Assembly (NCBI GenBank): GCA_008973525.1
Contig: WACJ01000502.1
Coordinates: 2,914,001-2,978,000, forward strand
Length of the DNA stretch: 64,000 bases
Source: Stenopsyche tienmushanensis
Taxonomy: Eukaryota; Arthropoda; Insecta; Trichoptera; Stenopsychidae
Reading direction: 5' to 3'
Position numbers and translations under genes: made by a program
Part shown: one piece after another, positions 11,217 to 22,820 of the stretch
Numbering within the stretch: position 1 is the stretch's first letter
Layout: every line of letters starts with the position of its first letter
The notes under the pieces: generated by a model
What the model was told of the DNA's origin: nothing
What the model saw: only the letters and a program-made list of their open reading frames with translations
Databases searched by the model: none

Positions 11217-13000
11217 GTTAACACATCACGTACGGGATGGATATTTTTATCTATAAATGACACATCACTCAATAAGTTCGTAGGATATTTTTTATTACTC
11301 TAAACTTTATTTTTCTTTACTTTTTGAGTTGCTTTTTTTGCAATCTCGCCAAAAAATCTTACTAACTCATTGATATATATTTTTATCAACCGAGCCACCG
11401 TATATCGAAAAAATCGTGTTTTATGGAAGTATGATACACATGTGGTACCATTGGTCACTAATAATTGCTAAGGCAATAGGGTAAATTTGTGTTTGTGTAA
11501 TATGTAATAAAATAGGAAAGCTACTGGTCTAATGGTTGTTTTAGGCTATGTATAAACACACATATACATACAGAACACTACAAATGATTCTCCATCTCTA
11601 TTCGACTAACTACTGCTTGGAGTTTCACTTTTCGTGACGTTCAAGTCGATTTGCCCTACTGCGCCTATGCAATCACTTAAAAAAATGAATAAGGATGATA
11701 CTGTATCTGGATTTGATGTTGAAAATTATTATATAAGTAAATATTTATTTGCATTTGAGGAATGTGTGTCCGAGTTTCATTTTGACATCAATATTCATAT
11801 TCAAATTTTGCAAGAATTTATGAAAATTTAACGTTTCCTTACATCTTCACATACTTTGAGCCAAATTATATATATCTTGCTTACTTTCAGCAATCATTAT
11901 TATCAAACGAATGTTCTCATCGATACAACTATAGAGAATATATTGAATTTTACATTCGTTTTCGCCGTCGTTAGAATGTGTTTTTCGGCTTATTGCTCGA
12001 GATTTCGTCTGTGCGAAATGTAAATTCAAACTTTCAGAATGTAATTTGTCTATGTTGAGCCACGGCACACAAGGATGATATTAAGTGTTTATGTTCGGAA
12101 ACGATGAATTTCAAACTAAGCCACTCCATCTAAAATATTAAGTCCCTCCCATAGCGACAAATGTGTGATCGAATTTCACAGTAACTGAGTTTCCGGTTGA
12201 ACCCGCGACATCGGATATTATGTTAATATCTTCCGTAAATCTATTCCGCATACGTTACGCTCTAATATCGGAAGCTCCACATTCTAAAGTCACAATGTCA
12301 ATACTCCGTCGAATCGTGATGAAGATTGATACGACGCCGACTAGATTTTGCCAAATTTGCATATAAATAAACGTACGGATTTAATAAATTTGTACGGGCC
12401 AGGAGACAAAGGGTCGGATCGGGACATTCACCTAATAATAATTCCATATGTTATTATCAACAATAAATATGCAAAGCATAAGACAACCCTCGCGTGGGAG
12501 GGTGCCCCAGGATTATACAATATAAGGGAAAATTGCTTTAATTTCGTTCCTCACGGACTGCCATAAAAATGGAAAACATATGTGGCCCGACGGGAAAAAT
12601 AATGAAAAAAATCGTATACGGGTGTTATTAGATTAAATACCGCGCCGAAAGTAATGTAATACAATTAGGCTTTCGAATGCGAAAGCCTAATCGAATCATT
12701 GTCCATAACTATTATTTACCCAGGGATACGTGCCCCTAAGTGATAAAAGTTTTAACGACAACGTGTCGAGAAAATAACACCTTGCTTTCTAATCAATTAA
12801 CACGTTGTTTTCGACGATGGAAAAATGCGCCGACGCAGGGACGAAAACACCGAACACAATAATTGCCCACCCTTAAAATTTCTGTTATAAATTCTCATCA
12901 AAGGGAGCGAAAACAGAGCTCATGGCGTACAAAAATAATCTCAGAAATCATATTATAAATTTACAGTAATTATGGCAAACATTAACGCAAAATATAAAGA
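11217..13000. other. Non-coding stretch, nothing recognised
   Basis: AT-rich sequence with only short open frames (65, 73 and 72 codons) lacking recognisable motifs. A small inverted pair (GGCTTTCGAATGCGAAAGCC) lies near 12669. No transposon ends were found. Confidence 0.4.
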
Positions 13001-13004
13001 ACCT

Positions 13005-13389
13005 CGCACATTGAGTGCAGAGATTAGTGAATCAGGGACAGAGGCGGTTGTCTTGCGTTTCGTACAACGATGGTGAAGTCATGCTATAAAGGAACCCCTA
13101 CACGTACACAGTTTTACGAACACAAACAATCGCTTGTATTTTTACAAAGGAAAACAATGTTTTAACGAACCGGTTGAAAAGCATTAGGTATAGGGTCTTC
13201 TTAGGTCGTCGGCAGTCTTTTTAAAATCATTTAAAATCAACGCTATTATGGGGTCTAACAATATCAACAGTGTGCGGTCCTGAGATAAAGTGGATTTGTG
13301 TGGACGATAAGTAAAACATATGAACATATTCATATGTTTAACATAGAAGAGAACTCAATTTAAAATTAATTCACTAATTTAAGCATTAA
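13005..13389 (+). repeat. TTAA-A MITE, 5'-truncated copy
   Basis: It carries the TTAA-A 5' module (GCACATTGAGTGCAGAGATT, GTCTTGCGTTTCG, CCCCTACACGTACACAG) and then a shortened core. CAATATCAACAGTGT is joined directly to GCGGTCCTGAGA, so about 50 bp of the core is deleted. It continues GTGTGGACGATAAG and ends AACTCAATTTAAAATTAATT, CACTAATTTAAGCATTAA. Only the right TTAA end is visible. Confidence 0.65.
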
Positions 13390-13614
13390 CAATATTAGAT
13401 TGAGAGAGGTCCCAACTGCGAGACTCTGATGGCGAGATACCAATTCATCGAATAAAGCAAAGGTCGTTTTTTCGCGGCTTTCGATCGATTTTATTTCATT
13501 TTTAGGATATTAATAGGTTTCGGTCCATATAATAACTTCTTTGCTAGAGGTTATCATGGAGAAAAATTAAGAAAAGCCTTCAGAAGACGAGCATTATTAT
13601 ATATTTTATTTTAT

Positions 13615-14068
13615 GGCCCAACAACAACAACAGTGTTTGTGTTCATTTATTGATATACAAGCTTTATTCAGGTTGCGCGGTCCTGAGAGAAATTAGTTTT
13701 GTGTGGACGATAAGTGGACCTGTGGGTAATCCTGCGGTAAGCAGTTGGACTCGTAACTCAATCATCTTGCGTTCAAATCAATAGTATTTAAGTAACTATT
13801 TATTCTAGATAGAGAGAGATCTGGTTGCAAGAAGGACGACTTCCCGCAGCCAAGGCTAACAAACGACTCTTTATGGCTCCCGCCTCCTGCGCGTCACTAC
13901 CCAATCGGCAACGGTGCACGCGCAAAAAGCAATCGGTCGGTATGTAGGTGTAATGTCTCCATTGGGCGACAAGAGATGGCGCTGTTAACATAACACATTG
14001 CACTTGAAGAGAGACGGAAGATTAAGTTAGAATTAAATATGCTCAGATTAACAGCGCTAAAGGGTTAA
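13615..14068 (+). repeat. TTAA-A related repeat with tRNA-like segment
   Basis: It contains the core (CAACAGTGTTTGTGTTC, ATTTATTGATATACAAGC, TTGCGCGGTCCTGAGAG, GTGTGGACGATAAGTGGAC) and then, instead of the ATACGAATATAGC tail, a tRNA-like block (separate entry). A CTCCTGCGCGTCAC/GAGAGACGGAAGAT block follows, also found at 27728-27905, and then GCGCTAAAGGGTTAA at 14054-14068. The sequence beyond that TTAA is also shared with 25384 onward, so the TTAA may be inside a larger duplicated unit rather than a true end. Confidence 0.6.
13715..13785 (+). repeat. tRNA-derived (SINE-like) sequence
   Basis: The order GGTAATCCTGCGGTAAGC (D-arm and A-box-like), TTGGACTCGTAACTCAA (anticodon-arm-like, loop CTCGTAA, anticodon CGT) and GCGTTCAAATC (B-box and T-loop-like) is that of a tRNA gene. 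Stems are imperfect, so it is not a working tRNA. Other copies are at 25225-25285 (plus) and 20781-20837 (minus). A tRNA-derived SINE is the likely origin. Confidence 0.55.
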
Positions 14069-14310
14069 AAAAAGTCAAATTCTGTAAATGTTTGGATCAA
14101 TTTAGACATTTAAAGTCCACATGATGTTTTTTTAATATTACAGATATTTCCCAACTGCGAGACTTTCCGATGACGATAAATCCGTTTATCTGGCAAGGGC
14201 AAAGCCAGCTTAAGGATGGCGAAAAGTAGACGCCTTTCTCGGTCAAGGATTTTAAATCCTATTTTCAAAAGCATTTGCATGGACGATAAGTGGTGGACAT
14301 ACGAATAGTC
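14069..14310 (+). repeat. Repeat block shared with 25384-25620
   Basis: Shared words include GACATTTAAAGTCCACATGA, TCCCAACTGCGAGACTTTC, GATGACGA, GACGCCTTTCTCGGTCAAGG and AAAAGCAT. Parts recur near 13410-13450 and 61365-61440 (AACTGCGAGACTC, ATGACGAG). It follows directly on the TTAA of two TTAA-A copies. Class unknown, non-coding. Confidence 0.55.
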
Positions 14311-14319
14311 TCAAACTGG

Positions 14320-16700
14320 CTTTAATCATGCTTGATACCAAGAGGCTCTCTATTCTAGAAGTTTAAAATAATATATCCTGAATAATAAATTGGCTGTCAT
14401 TTCTTTCGTTCTGATCTCCATCCACCTTGCGGCGTCTCTTTTCTGATTCGATAATAAACCAAATATGTCAATCAATTCAATCAAATTTAAGCTGTGTGAA
14501 TATTCATTATGATATTTTATAGCATGTATTATAAATCCAATGCTGACAAGTTTGTCTCAGAATAGAGTTCATATATAAAAATATCATAGCGCATTTTTAA
14601 ATAATGAAATATGAATTAACTTACGCACAGAATGCTAATTGAACAACGGCGATGAATTATTGATGATATATAAATGATCCCACGACTCACTGAAACAAAA
14701 AATATGAAAATATTAAATCAAATTTGCATAAAATATATAATTTTCAGATGAAATGACCGTGTATTTTTTGCGACTCGATGTATTTCATTATTAATTTATT
14801 CAGAGTGCGCGGCTTCTACACCGCAACCATGGCTTAGAGAGTATCCTTTTTTTAAATAATATTTTAGCAATTAAAAATTCTATCGCCCGATACCCATTGG
14901 GATAATGTATTTCTTGCCCAAAAGGGCAGGGGTAAGTAAGAAAACTGAAGGACTTAATTAAAGCTTTTGATCTGCTTTTAATTATTTCCGCAGCCGGAGA
15001 GGACTTCGAATCGAGGCTTTGTCCTGGAACGGGTCGAAATCTATCGGTGATTAATTTATTTTGATTTCGATCCGCTTCCTGCAATAGATAAAGCTTTCGT
15101 CAATATATTGCGCAATATTTCATGGAGCTAATTGACGAATTAGCGCTATGCTAATGGTTTGGCATGTTATGGACTTGATACGAATTAATTCTTCAATATG
15201 TGCTGTAAACATGTTTTCTAGCATCCAAATTGATGACCCTAATGACTGAATGCGGAGGGAAGGCGCGCTTTATTTAATCCGCACAACGAAAGCCCATGAA
15301 AACTTAACAAAGAACCTTTTTATGATAGCCTAGTTATTATATTTAGATATCGATTTTATCATTAGTTAAAACGAACGAGCTTCCGCCGCGCGGCGGAAAA
15401 CTATACGACATGTAAAAACATATTTTCGCTAGGATTGAAAAAAATTAGCCCTCATCCCTCGGGGCGAAATCCGCAGAGGTCGTTCAAAAATACGCACGTC
15501 AAATTTAAATCCATCGATTATTCACCGGTCCAGACACCGCGATTGAGTCTCGGCGAGAGGCTTTTGTGGCAATAAGGGAATGGTCTGAAATCTGTGATCG
15601 AAATAAATAATTTATTGAAACCATTAAAATAGAGGAGGATCGGAGCTTTCCGAGAACGCATCTATCTGATTGCGGTTGAAGGATTCCGCTCACGTTGCAA
15701 AATTAACATAGAGCCACAATTGGGGATTGTTCTAGATTGTAGTTGTGTTTATTTAACTAGAAAAATCCTCCATTTAATAGAATACATAGCCGCACAATAA
15801 TTTTAATGAAGCGCCAGGATTAAGCCCGAATCGTCCATAAAAATGCTGAATAAATGTCTTTTTAAGGTAAATATTTTTCAATGCAAACATTGTTTTTGCA
15901 GTCTCGTCTGAATGTATTATTAGGTGTATCGATAAATCCTTACCGATTTTGATTTTGGCGATTTTGAACTAATTTCATTGAGACAAAAACCCTTTCCGAC
16001 TCCAAAGCCTGGATTGACGACCTGCAAGATTATTTTCTGCGTTTGGTGATCTCACTATCTATTCAAGAAAATTTTTAATTATAAATTTATGAAACATGGT
16101 GAAACAATAACTATATATATGTATTTACAGCAATTATAAACGGTGAAAAAAAACTTGATGAAAGGGTGAAAATTGAAGCCGAAAAACATATTTGTACATA
16201 TTTTGACTCAAAATCAGAAGAATCGACAAAGACTTTTCAATACACCTAATGATACAATATCAATAAGGTAAATGTCATTGCTGAAATTTAGAGAAATGAT
16301 AGTGCAAGTCAACATTCCGTCTATCATCAAACTTATTTCATATATCAACGATTAACTATTACTTCAATAAATATAAGCATAAGTCATAAATCCAATTAAA
16401 CTCAATTTTAATAAATCAATAAAAGTTTGACACGCTGGAATTTCAATCATAAAAGACCGAAATAAGGGGGAAAGTCCGGTACGATCAAATAGGGGATGAA
16501 CGTTCGATGGGCGTCGTAAAATTAAATATTCCATTGAATCTAGATCAATTTTATCGCCGATAAATCGCTGCTTAGAAACTCCGGCATGCTTTTAACTTCA
16601 AAAGTTTAGGACGAAAGCAAATCAATCATAGTGTAAAAATACTGTTTTTAAATAATTCGAATGCCAAAAAATAAGAGATTTTTGAACCAAAAAATTTTGG
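14320..16700. other. Non-coding stretch, nothing recognised
   Basis: AT-rich sequence with short minus-strand open frames at 14800-15084 (94 codons) and 15505-15693 (62 codons), neither with recognisable motifs. No transposon ends were found. Confidence 0.4.
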
Positions 16701-16714
16701 TGTTGTGGTGTGGA

Positions 16715-16830
16715 TATGACGTATATATCCGTCAAAGTCCATGCAAAATGGGTATGACGGATATATCCGCATTGTGAAAGTTAAGCAAACCTCAATGGAA
16801 AATGACGGATATATCCGATTGCAGTGTTGT
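16715..16830. repeat. Three spaced copies of the palindrome ACGGATATATCCGT
   Basis: The words TGACGTATATATCCGTCA, TGACGGATATATCCGC and TGACGGATATATCCGA occur about 50 bp apart. Each is a near-perfect palindrome centred on ATATAT. Spaced subterminal repeats of this sort are typical of DNA transposon ends bound by a transposase, but no transposase is adjacent. A TTAA lies about 90 bp beyond. Confidence 0.6.
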
Positions 16831-17364
16831 GTACGTTAAATGCATGATTCATCTCGGGAACTGACTTATTCGAACTTGATGATACACTATTTAACAATGA
16901 AACATAACGTTAAAGGGATTAAAAGTGTAGATGAGGTTGTTCGTAACTGATATCAAAGTTAAATGCAATTAAAAAACTTCCAACAGAGTATGATACAATA
17001 AAAATGCACGACGTTTTTAGACAGCGATAAAGCATTTGATGCAACAAAACCAAAATGAATGTGTTTTTTGTTGTTTGTTTGTCGCGTATGCGTTCCTATA
17101 CTATTCATCCGATTGCAGTTAAACATTGGTGAGTTGTTGTATGTACACTCGTAAATGATATAGAATTAATATATTAGTAGTTTATTTACCCAATTTTTTT
17201 TTTGCGAGACGTTTCGCGGATGTATCATGTTGTAGTTATACAAGCATATTAGGTTTTAAAGTCATCATTCGTTTCAATATTTCACGATCTCAATTCGCAT
17301 TTTGTGAAATTTGTCCGTATTCGGTTAAAAACCATTAAGTATAATAAATAGTATCAGCTCAAAC

Positions 17365-17565
17365 TTATCGATTTCAAGCTTTAACAAATGCATTATTTTA
17401 TTACTAAAACTGAAGGCACACGTGTGTATTGTTTATGTTTACGCAAAGTAATGAACGAATATTGTGTGCTATCAACAGTGTTAAGGTTTATTTATTGATA
17501 TACAATATTCACACACGCTGCGCGCTCTTGATGGAAGAGTTGATTTGTGTGGACGATTGTGAAAC
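17365..17565 (+). repeat. TTAA-A-related MITE fragment
   Basis: It shares ATCGATTTCAAGC, ACAAATGCATTATTTTA and CTAAAACTGAAGG with the minus copy at 4095-4364. The core follows (GTGTGCTATCAACAGTGTTA, TTTATTTATTGATATACAA, ACGCTGCGCGCTC, GTGTGGACGATTGTG). No clear TTAA ends were seen. It includes most of a 137-codon open frame that I regard as accidental. Confidence 0.6.
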
Positions 17566-17569
17566 ATTC

Positions 17570-19160
17570 TTCCATCGCAAAATGTATTCCTCGGGGTTAT
17601 TAGCAAACATTCACGTGTTGTCATCTCTACTTGTGGCGTATAATGTCCAGGAGGAGTCGAAAATTGACCGAAACGACTGGGGAGAGCAAAAAGATCCGCA
17701 TACACCCGTTGACAATGCGATAAGTCGCCTTTTTAATTTCACGGTCGCCGAATTCAGACGGCACGGAAGGACGAAAAAGAGTCGCCGGAATCCGGGGGGA
17801 GATCCGGGAATTCAATTTTTGTTTAATGGAATCCTCCGATGAATAATTCAGCCGGAAAAAAATAATTTATAATTAATTAAAACTTTCCCGACCCGGAACG
17901 AGGGATCGGAGGAGTGCACGAATCACTATGACGAGCAGCGGTCGTAGAAACGCTTGACAAAGATAAATTCGGGTCTACGGAGTGTTCTGCTCCCGATTTT
18001 TTACCGGAACAAAGATTCAATGGGAGATAAATTATACTGTGGAGTTTTTCAAATCGAACTATCGGCCTTCCTGAAAAATAAATTCCTTCGCCTTGCGCGA
18101 ACAGATAGAAACGCTCTTATTCTAGGAACGCAGACATCAATCGTTTATTTCAAATTAGAGCATAAATATGGATACCAAAGCCATAAAATGGCATTTGAAT
18201 ATCGAACGTATACAATGAAGCCTTTCAATCGTTTGCTGGAGCAAATATTTCTAGATGGTTTGATGGTGCTGCATGCTTTCGGAAGACAGAAGAATTTGCT
18301 CCAACTAACAATTCAGAATGGATTTGCGTTTAATAAAGCATATTAAATGAACAGTTGCAAACAGCCAAAATCGACGAAACTTTATACGTTTCGATGAAAT
18401 CAATTAACTTTAAATGAAAACGGCGGAATGCCATTGGGGTCCGGTCAGAATTAATAGGATCCAATTGCGCCTCAAAGGTGGAAAATATTTCCTCCCAATG
18501 AGAGAGCATCAAACGATGGCGAAATTCTAAATTTTGACCGGGGCTCGAGAAAAAAAAACACAATCAAAGCCTCCTCCAGATTGACCATTTCCGTTTGGGC
18601 GAATCGGAAATATTCTCTTTGAAGGGATTTCGTCCTGAGCAACGTTGCGGTGGACAGATACTGATGAGATTGATCGCCCCAAGACGTTTCTGCTGGATCG
18701 ATTCCCGCATTCTGACCCAATCTGTGACCTTTCAAAGACAATAAATGGCCTACGTCTGTGACCCTTTCAAATCGGCGGAGCCTCATGCGAGATTTTTTTT
18801 TCATTACATTCAATTTATTTGAGCATCAAGGGCCCGGCGCCGAAGAAGGCAAAGAATCCATCCGGGATCCATACGGGGATCGTTCAGGTCAGTGCTTTTC
18901 ACACTATGTGATAGTCCCACATATTTCCTTTCGACCCCACATCGGCGAAGGTCCAAAAATACACTAAGAATCCAAATAACACTACAATGCCGTCCAATAT
19001 CTGGCTAAATTTACCGACGCAACTAACAATAAATGGTGGCCATATGCGTACATCAAAAAATTTTATGTTAACAATATGAATACCGCGCGCACAGATCTGT
19101 GCATTCCAGCACTTTGACTTTATACACATTAAATATTATTTTTATTCAAACGCATATATA
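17570..19160. other. Non-coding stretch, nothing recognised
   Basis: Relatively GC-rich compared with the flanks. It has open frames of 130 codons (17954-18346, plus) and 113 codons (18472-18813, minus) without recognisable domains. Near 19084 the word CGCGCACAGATCTGTGCAT resembles the subterminal palindrome of the piggyBac element at 49079. Confidence 0.35.
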
Positions 19161-19165
19161 TAGAA

Positions 19166-19676
19166 TCTATACATGTAAAAATCAATGTGTGTCCGTCCGT
19201 CCATCCGGCTGTCCAAAATTTGCTAAGGTAAACAAAGCCTTTTGTCAACTATACCGAGAGGCGATAATGCTATCAATTCGATGTCCGTCTATAAAATTTG
19301 CTAAGGTAAACAAAGCCTTTTGTCAACTATGCCGAGAGACGATAATGCTATCAATCTAATGTCAGCGCTCGGCTGCGTCAGCCAAGGCCGCGCTGGACGG
19401 CTGGCGCGTCGTGGTGCTCGGCGGCTCGCCAGTCGCTATACGAAGTGAGGGAGAGCGCACGCATCCTTACCTCTCACTCCCACAGCAATACATCGCGTAG
19501 CTTTCGAACTAAGCGCGTGTTGCTTAGCAACCATATTCAAATTAATAAATAAACAAATCAATAATTCATTAGCGAGTACCCGCCAAGCAAAGCAATGCCC
19601 GACCTCGGATGCATCTTCACACATAACAAATCAATTAATAGGTGTGGCATTGCAACGCATGCCGGGAATTCGCTAG
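19166..19676 (+). mobile_element. Non-autonomous Helitron
   Basis: It starts TCTATACATGTAAAAATCAA after an A and ends with CTAG before a T, as expected for Helitron insertion between A and T. The 3' end has a hairpin, GGCAT-T-GC-AAC-GC-ATGCC at 19646-19663, ten bases before CTAG. The 5' end runs into GTGTGTCCGTCCGTCC, a kind of sequence common just inside insect Helitron ends. It is about 511 bp with no Rep/helicase coding, so it depends on another element. A 78-bp tandem duplication and a GC-rich patch (19368-19435) lie inside. Confidence 0.65.
19215..19360 (+). repeat. 78-bp tandem duplication inside the Helitron
   Basis: AAAATTTGCTAAGGTAAACA at 19215 recurs at 19293, and both copies continue with AAGCCTTTTGTCAACTAT, CCGAGAG and GATAATGCTATCAAT. 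The two units differ by only a few bases, so the duplication is recent relative to other repeats here. Confidence 0.85.
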
Positions 19677-19679
19677 TAT

Positions 19680-20460
19680 GTTATAAAAATATATAACCGA
19701 TATCATATTTCTAAAGGATCAAAACCTTTAAATGTCAGTCTACTTGAAATGGCCTTTTTAAAATGCCCCTTTTTATTTCTCATTATTCCAATTTCTTGCC
19801 ATAAATCGACTTTCGCAAGCTTATTCATCATTTTTCAGGTCTTTTAAAGTTGCGCCACAGAAGTTGGTATTTACAAACTGCATAAGTGAGCAAAAAGAAT
19901 AAGAAATTTTACAGGGTGTTGAATCATATAATATGAATATAATACATATGCAGTTGTAAATCTATTTTTTGTCTGATCTAAAAATGGATGTTCACACATA
20001 AGTTTTTAAGGAAAAAAACCGTTTATCAGTTTGTCCCGTGTGCGTTCCTATATTATTAATTGGGGATTTGTTGTGTGCACCTCCGTGAACATTTTTGACG
20101 CACCATGTTGGCGCATATTGGTCTAGTGAAGTGAAGCGGTACTGCGGGGGCGGGGAGAGGAAGATTGCGCGCGCAACGCGGCGGTTGAACTCCGCTCATG
20201 AGAGAGGTATACAGTCGGTGACTAATTTTATTCTTGTGCATCTGTCCAAAAAAGTATGTCGAAAAAAAATATCACAAGCAAATTTATTACAGCTTATGAG
20301 TCAATCCAATTAATAAATATAGAGATTTAAAAATCTGGGTTTTTTATACAAATCTAAGTTAAATATTTTTAATATATGAGCATCCTTTTTTTCTCAACTA
20401 CAATCAATCCTTATATAACGTCAACCATACAAAATTTGTACGTGTTTAGTTTGTTATGAT
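19680..20460. other. Non-coding stretch with a GC-rich patch
   Basis: Mostly AT-rich. The part 20095-20210 is GC-rich, with GGGGGCGGGGAG and GCGCGCGCAACGCGGCGG. The block GCGTTCCTATATTATTAATT at 20042 resembles 17092 (GCGTTCCTATACTATTCATC), so some of this is repeat-derived. No gene was recognised. Confidence 0.4.
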
Positions 20461-20469
20461 TGTGTTTAG

Positions 20470-20694
20470 GTTGCCTGTGTTTTAGGATTTTATGCGGGCA
20501 ACAGCCGCTTTTCTTTGTATCTCTAGCAGGTAGGCGAAACACTATGAAGGATCATAAAAACCAATATTCCTCTCCAAATACTGTCCTAAACACGATACGC
20601 AAAATAAAATCACTTGATCTTAAATCTGAGTGGGGAAAAAATATATAGAAACATAATGTCGAGCCATACTCGACATAGGACCGCAAAGAGTTAA
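20470..20694 (-). repeat. TTAA-C MITE, inverted copy
   Basis: On the minus strand it starts TTAACTCTTTGCGGTCC, then ATGTCGAGTATGGCTCGACA, and ends near CCTAAAACACAGG. It is about 90% alike by eye to 38090-38307. The plus strand here reads an accidental 62-codon frame. Confidence 0.7.
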
Positions 20695-20780
20695 TGGGAT
20701 GATTTTCAACCATTTTGACATGGTTTTAAATGGCGTATATATGTTTTTAAAAATGTAGTCGCCAGCCACACCACAATTGG

Positions 20781-20837
20781 TTTAGAAACCCAACATCATT
20801 GAGTTACGAGTCCAACCGTTTAGCCGTGGGACTACGT
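20781..20837 (-). repeat. tRNA-derived (SINE-like) sequence, third copy
   Basis: On the minus strand: GTAGTCCCACGGCTAAACGG, TTGGACTCGTAACTCAA, then TTGGGTTTCTAAACCAA, which can form a T-arm. The anticodon-like loop is CTCGTAA. It is not beside a TTAA-A core, which shows that the tRNA-like sequence also exists independently. Confidence 0.5.
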
Positions 20838-21224
20838 ACAAGTATTAACGCTATACTTAATTAACAAATGTATGTCTGTCTGTTCTTTCTACAATATTGT
20901 AACAAATGATCGATCCAATTCAATTTTTGAATTCTTTAAGATCCATACTATCAAAATTTAACGACTTTTTAATGTTATCAAATTGAAATGGCAGTCTCAT
21001 GTGATATTATCCCATATTATTTTTAAAGTCTGTTTAGTATTGCGGGGCTATAAATCGTTATTACTAGAACATTAATCATATTTATCTCCATCTTCAGCTG
21101 CACTCAAATGATCGTTCATATTGAAACGGTCGTTGTGTATGATATCTTCATCTATATGGTGTTCAATAGATATTTTTTACTTCGAAAATAGCACGAAGTG
21201 AAATTTAAATACAGAGGGTTTTCT

Positions 21225-21455
21225 AGTATTTTCTAGTCTAGTCTAGGTACAACCAGAATGAAATCTTAAAACGCGTTTTTGTCGAAATTACTTTTTACAA
21301 CACGGTTGACATGATATCTCAAGTTTTAATACACTGATTTGCTTAAAATTTGGTATGAACCTTTTATATATATTCTTCTATCGTTCCTACCAGATTTATA
21401 TTAAAAATTGATTTTTAACTATTTTAAAAAAAATTAAAACTGTAAAAAAAATGTG
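21225..21455 (+). repeat. Repeat U, partial forward copy
   Basis: It shares ACCAGAATGAAATCTTAAAA, CACGGTTGACATGATATCTC, CTACCAGATTTATATTAAAA and ACTATTTTAAAAAAAATTAA with the copies at 57776 and (reversed) 10735. Non-coding. Confidence 0.6.
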
Positions 21456-21459
21456 TCTC

Positions 21460-22820
21460 TAATCTAGGATTATAAAAGAATAGGCTTCGAATTTACCCCA
21501 AAACACCATATCATTCAAGCCATTTACATCGATATTGACAGACAACCTTAATCATAAAAACGATTTAATGATGGTGCAATATATACATGGATTCAGGATG
21601 TATGATATTAAATAAAAATATGTATATTTGTAAATATTTGAGAGTTAAAATCCAATATACACAGACTTGATATGAACGAATAACATAATCTTTTCATAGA
21701 TGCATAGATATTGCTTATCATTGAGATTCGGACAGCTGTCAATTGTCGTCTTGTATAAATACGCTTTCAACAAATCGATTGACACTTTCATTTCCACTCG
21801 GTTAAAAATGCAAACAAGGATTACAAAAATACACACACGATACATTTTTAAACACAAAACTACAGGGGAGTACGAAGTCGAATTTAAGTATCCACTTGTC
21901 ATTCTAAAAAGCAATTTCTAAATGAAAAAATGGACGTTTGAATGACAGTCGTACGATTCTTTAAATTCCAAAAGTCCCAAGTGGTTCGAATGTATTAATA
22001 ATTTCCACCGGAGCTTCTTGTATAGTTCAGAAAGCTGTCATACGATTAGACGTGTACAATATCCATGGGAATATCCTGATCGATGGATGTGCTCCTTGTG
22101 TAATAAATTAGGTCGCAATAAATGCACAGAATGACATGAAATACGATGCAATGACGCCCAAAGACCAAAATTGAATTTGTATATCCGTCGGGATGATTAA
22201 GAAAGCACTTAAGCATTTCAAAAGCTATCTATTTGCAAGTTTTCATATTATGAAGGCATCACCTTTCAGCGGCTTTCTTAATATTTCAGCTGAAACAACA
22301 AGGGCCCGAGGCAACTGCAACATTTTGAAGGAACGACCGGTCCCAGAGAAAACATTCGGGGCCCCGAAGAAAACTCATTAAGAGGCCTCTTGCAGTATTT
22401 ACGGGGGAGACCAATATTTAAATGGAGGCCTCTTCCGAAAATATAATTCCCACACACTCCCCATGGAAAACTTACTTTTACATATTTATGAAGGCTTTGT
22501 TTGTTTTTCGAAACTCGGCCGGAAAAAAACTTCTCAAGACGTGGCAAAGTTTTGCAGGACGAAAATATGGCGGGGCGAAATCTCGCGGAATTATTTATTT
22601 AACGCATGGAAAATAATCGAATAATATAGTGGATTCATTTATCATGCGCGAAAATATGGTGTTTTTGAAATGCGAAATTTATAACGATTCATTAAAAAAA
22701 TGTAGACTTAAGTGTTATTAAAAAAAAAAAATTAAATCCTTCTGGTTCAAATATTTGTGCATTTTTTTTGATAAAGGATTATAAAAGTTTAGATTCAATT
22801 TGAAAAATTGTTTTAATAAT
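21460..22820. other. Non-coding stretch, nothing recognised
   Basis: Open frames of 73-89 codons on both strands near 21645-21921 overlap each other and have no motif. The part 22270-22560 is richer in GC, with an overlapping 89-codon minus frame that I could not assign. Confidence 0.35.

Noticed and set aside
13715..13785. A genuine tRNA gene
   Set aside because: The order of boxes is right but the stems are imperfect, the acceptor stem is not conserved between copies, and it sits in a repeated element. A tRNA-derived repeat fits better.
17429..17842. A 137-codon open frame on the plus strand
   Set aside because: Its first part is the TTAA-A core repeat, which is non-coding in all other copies, and the remainder has no family motif.
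20100..20210. CpG-island-like promoter with a GGGGCGGGG box
   Set aside because: The GC-rich patch is only about 100 bp long, has no gene beside it and no convincing initiator or TATA element. Part of the surrounding sequence is repeated elsewhere.
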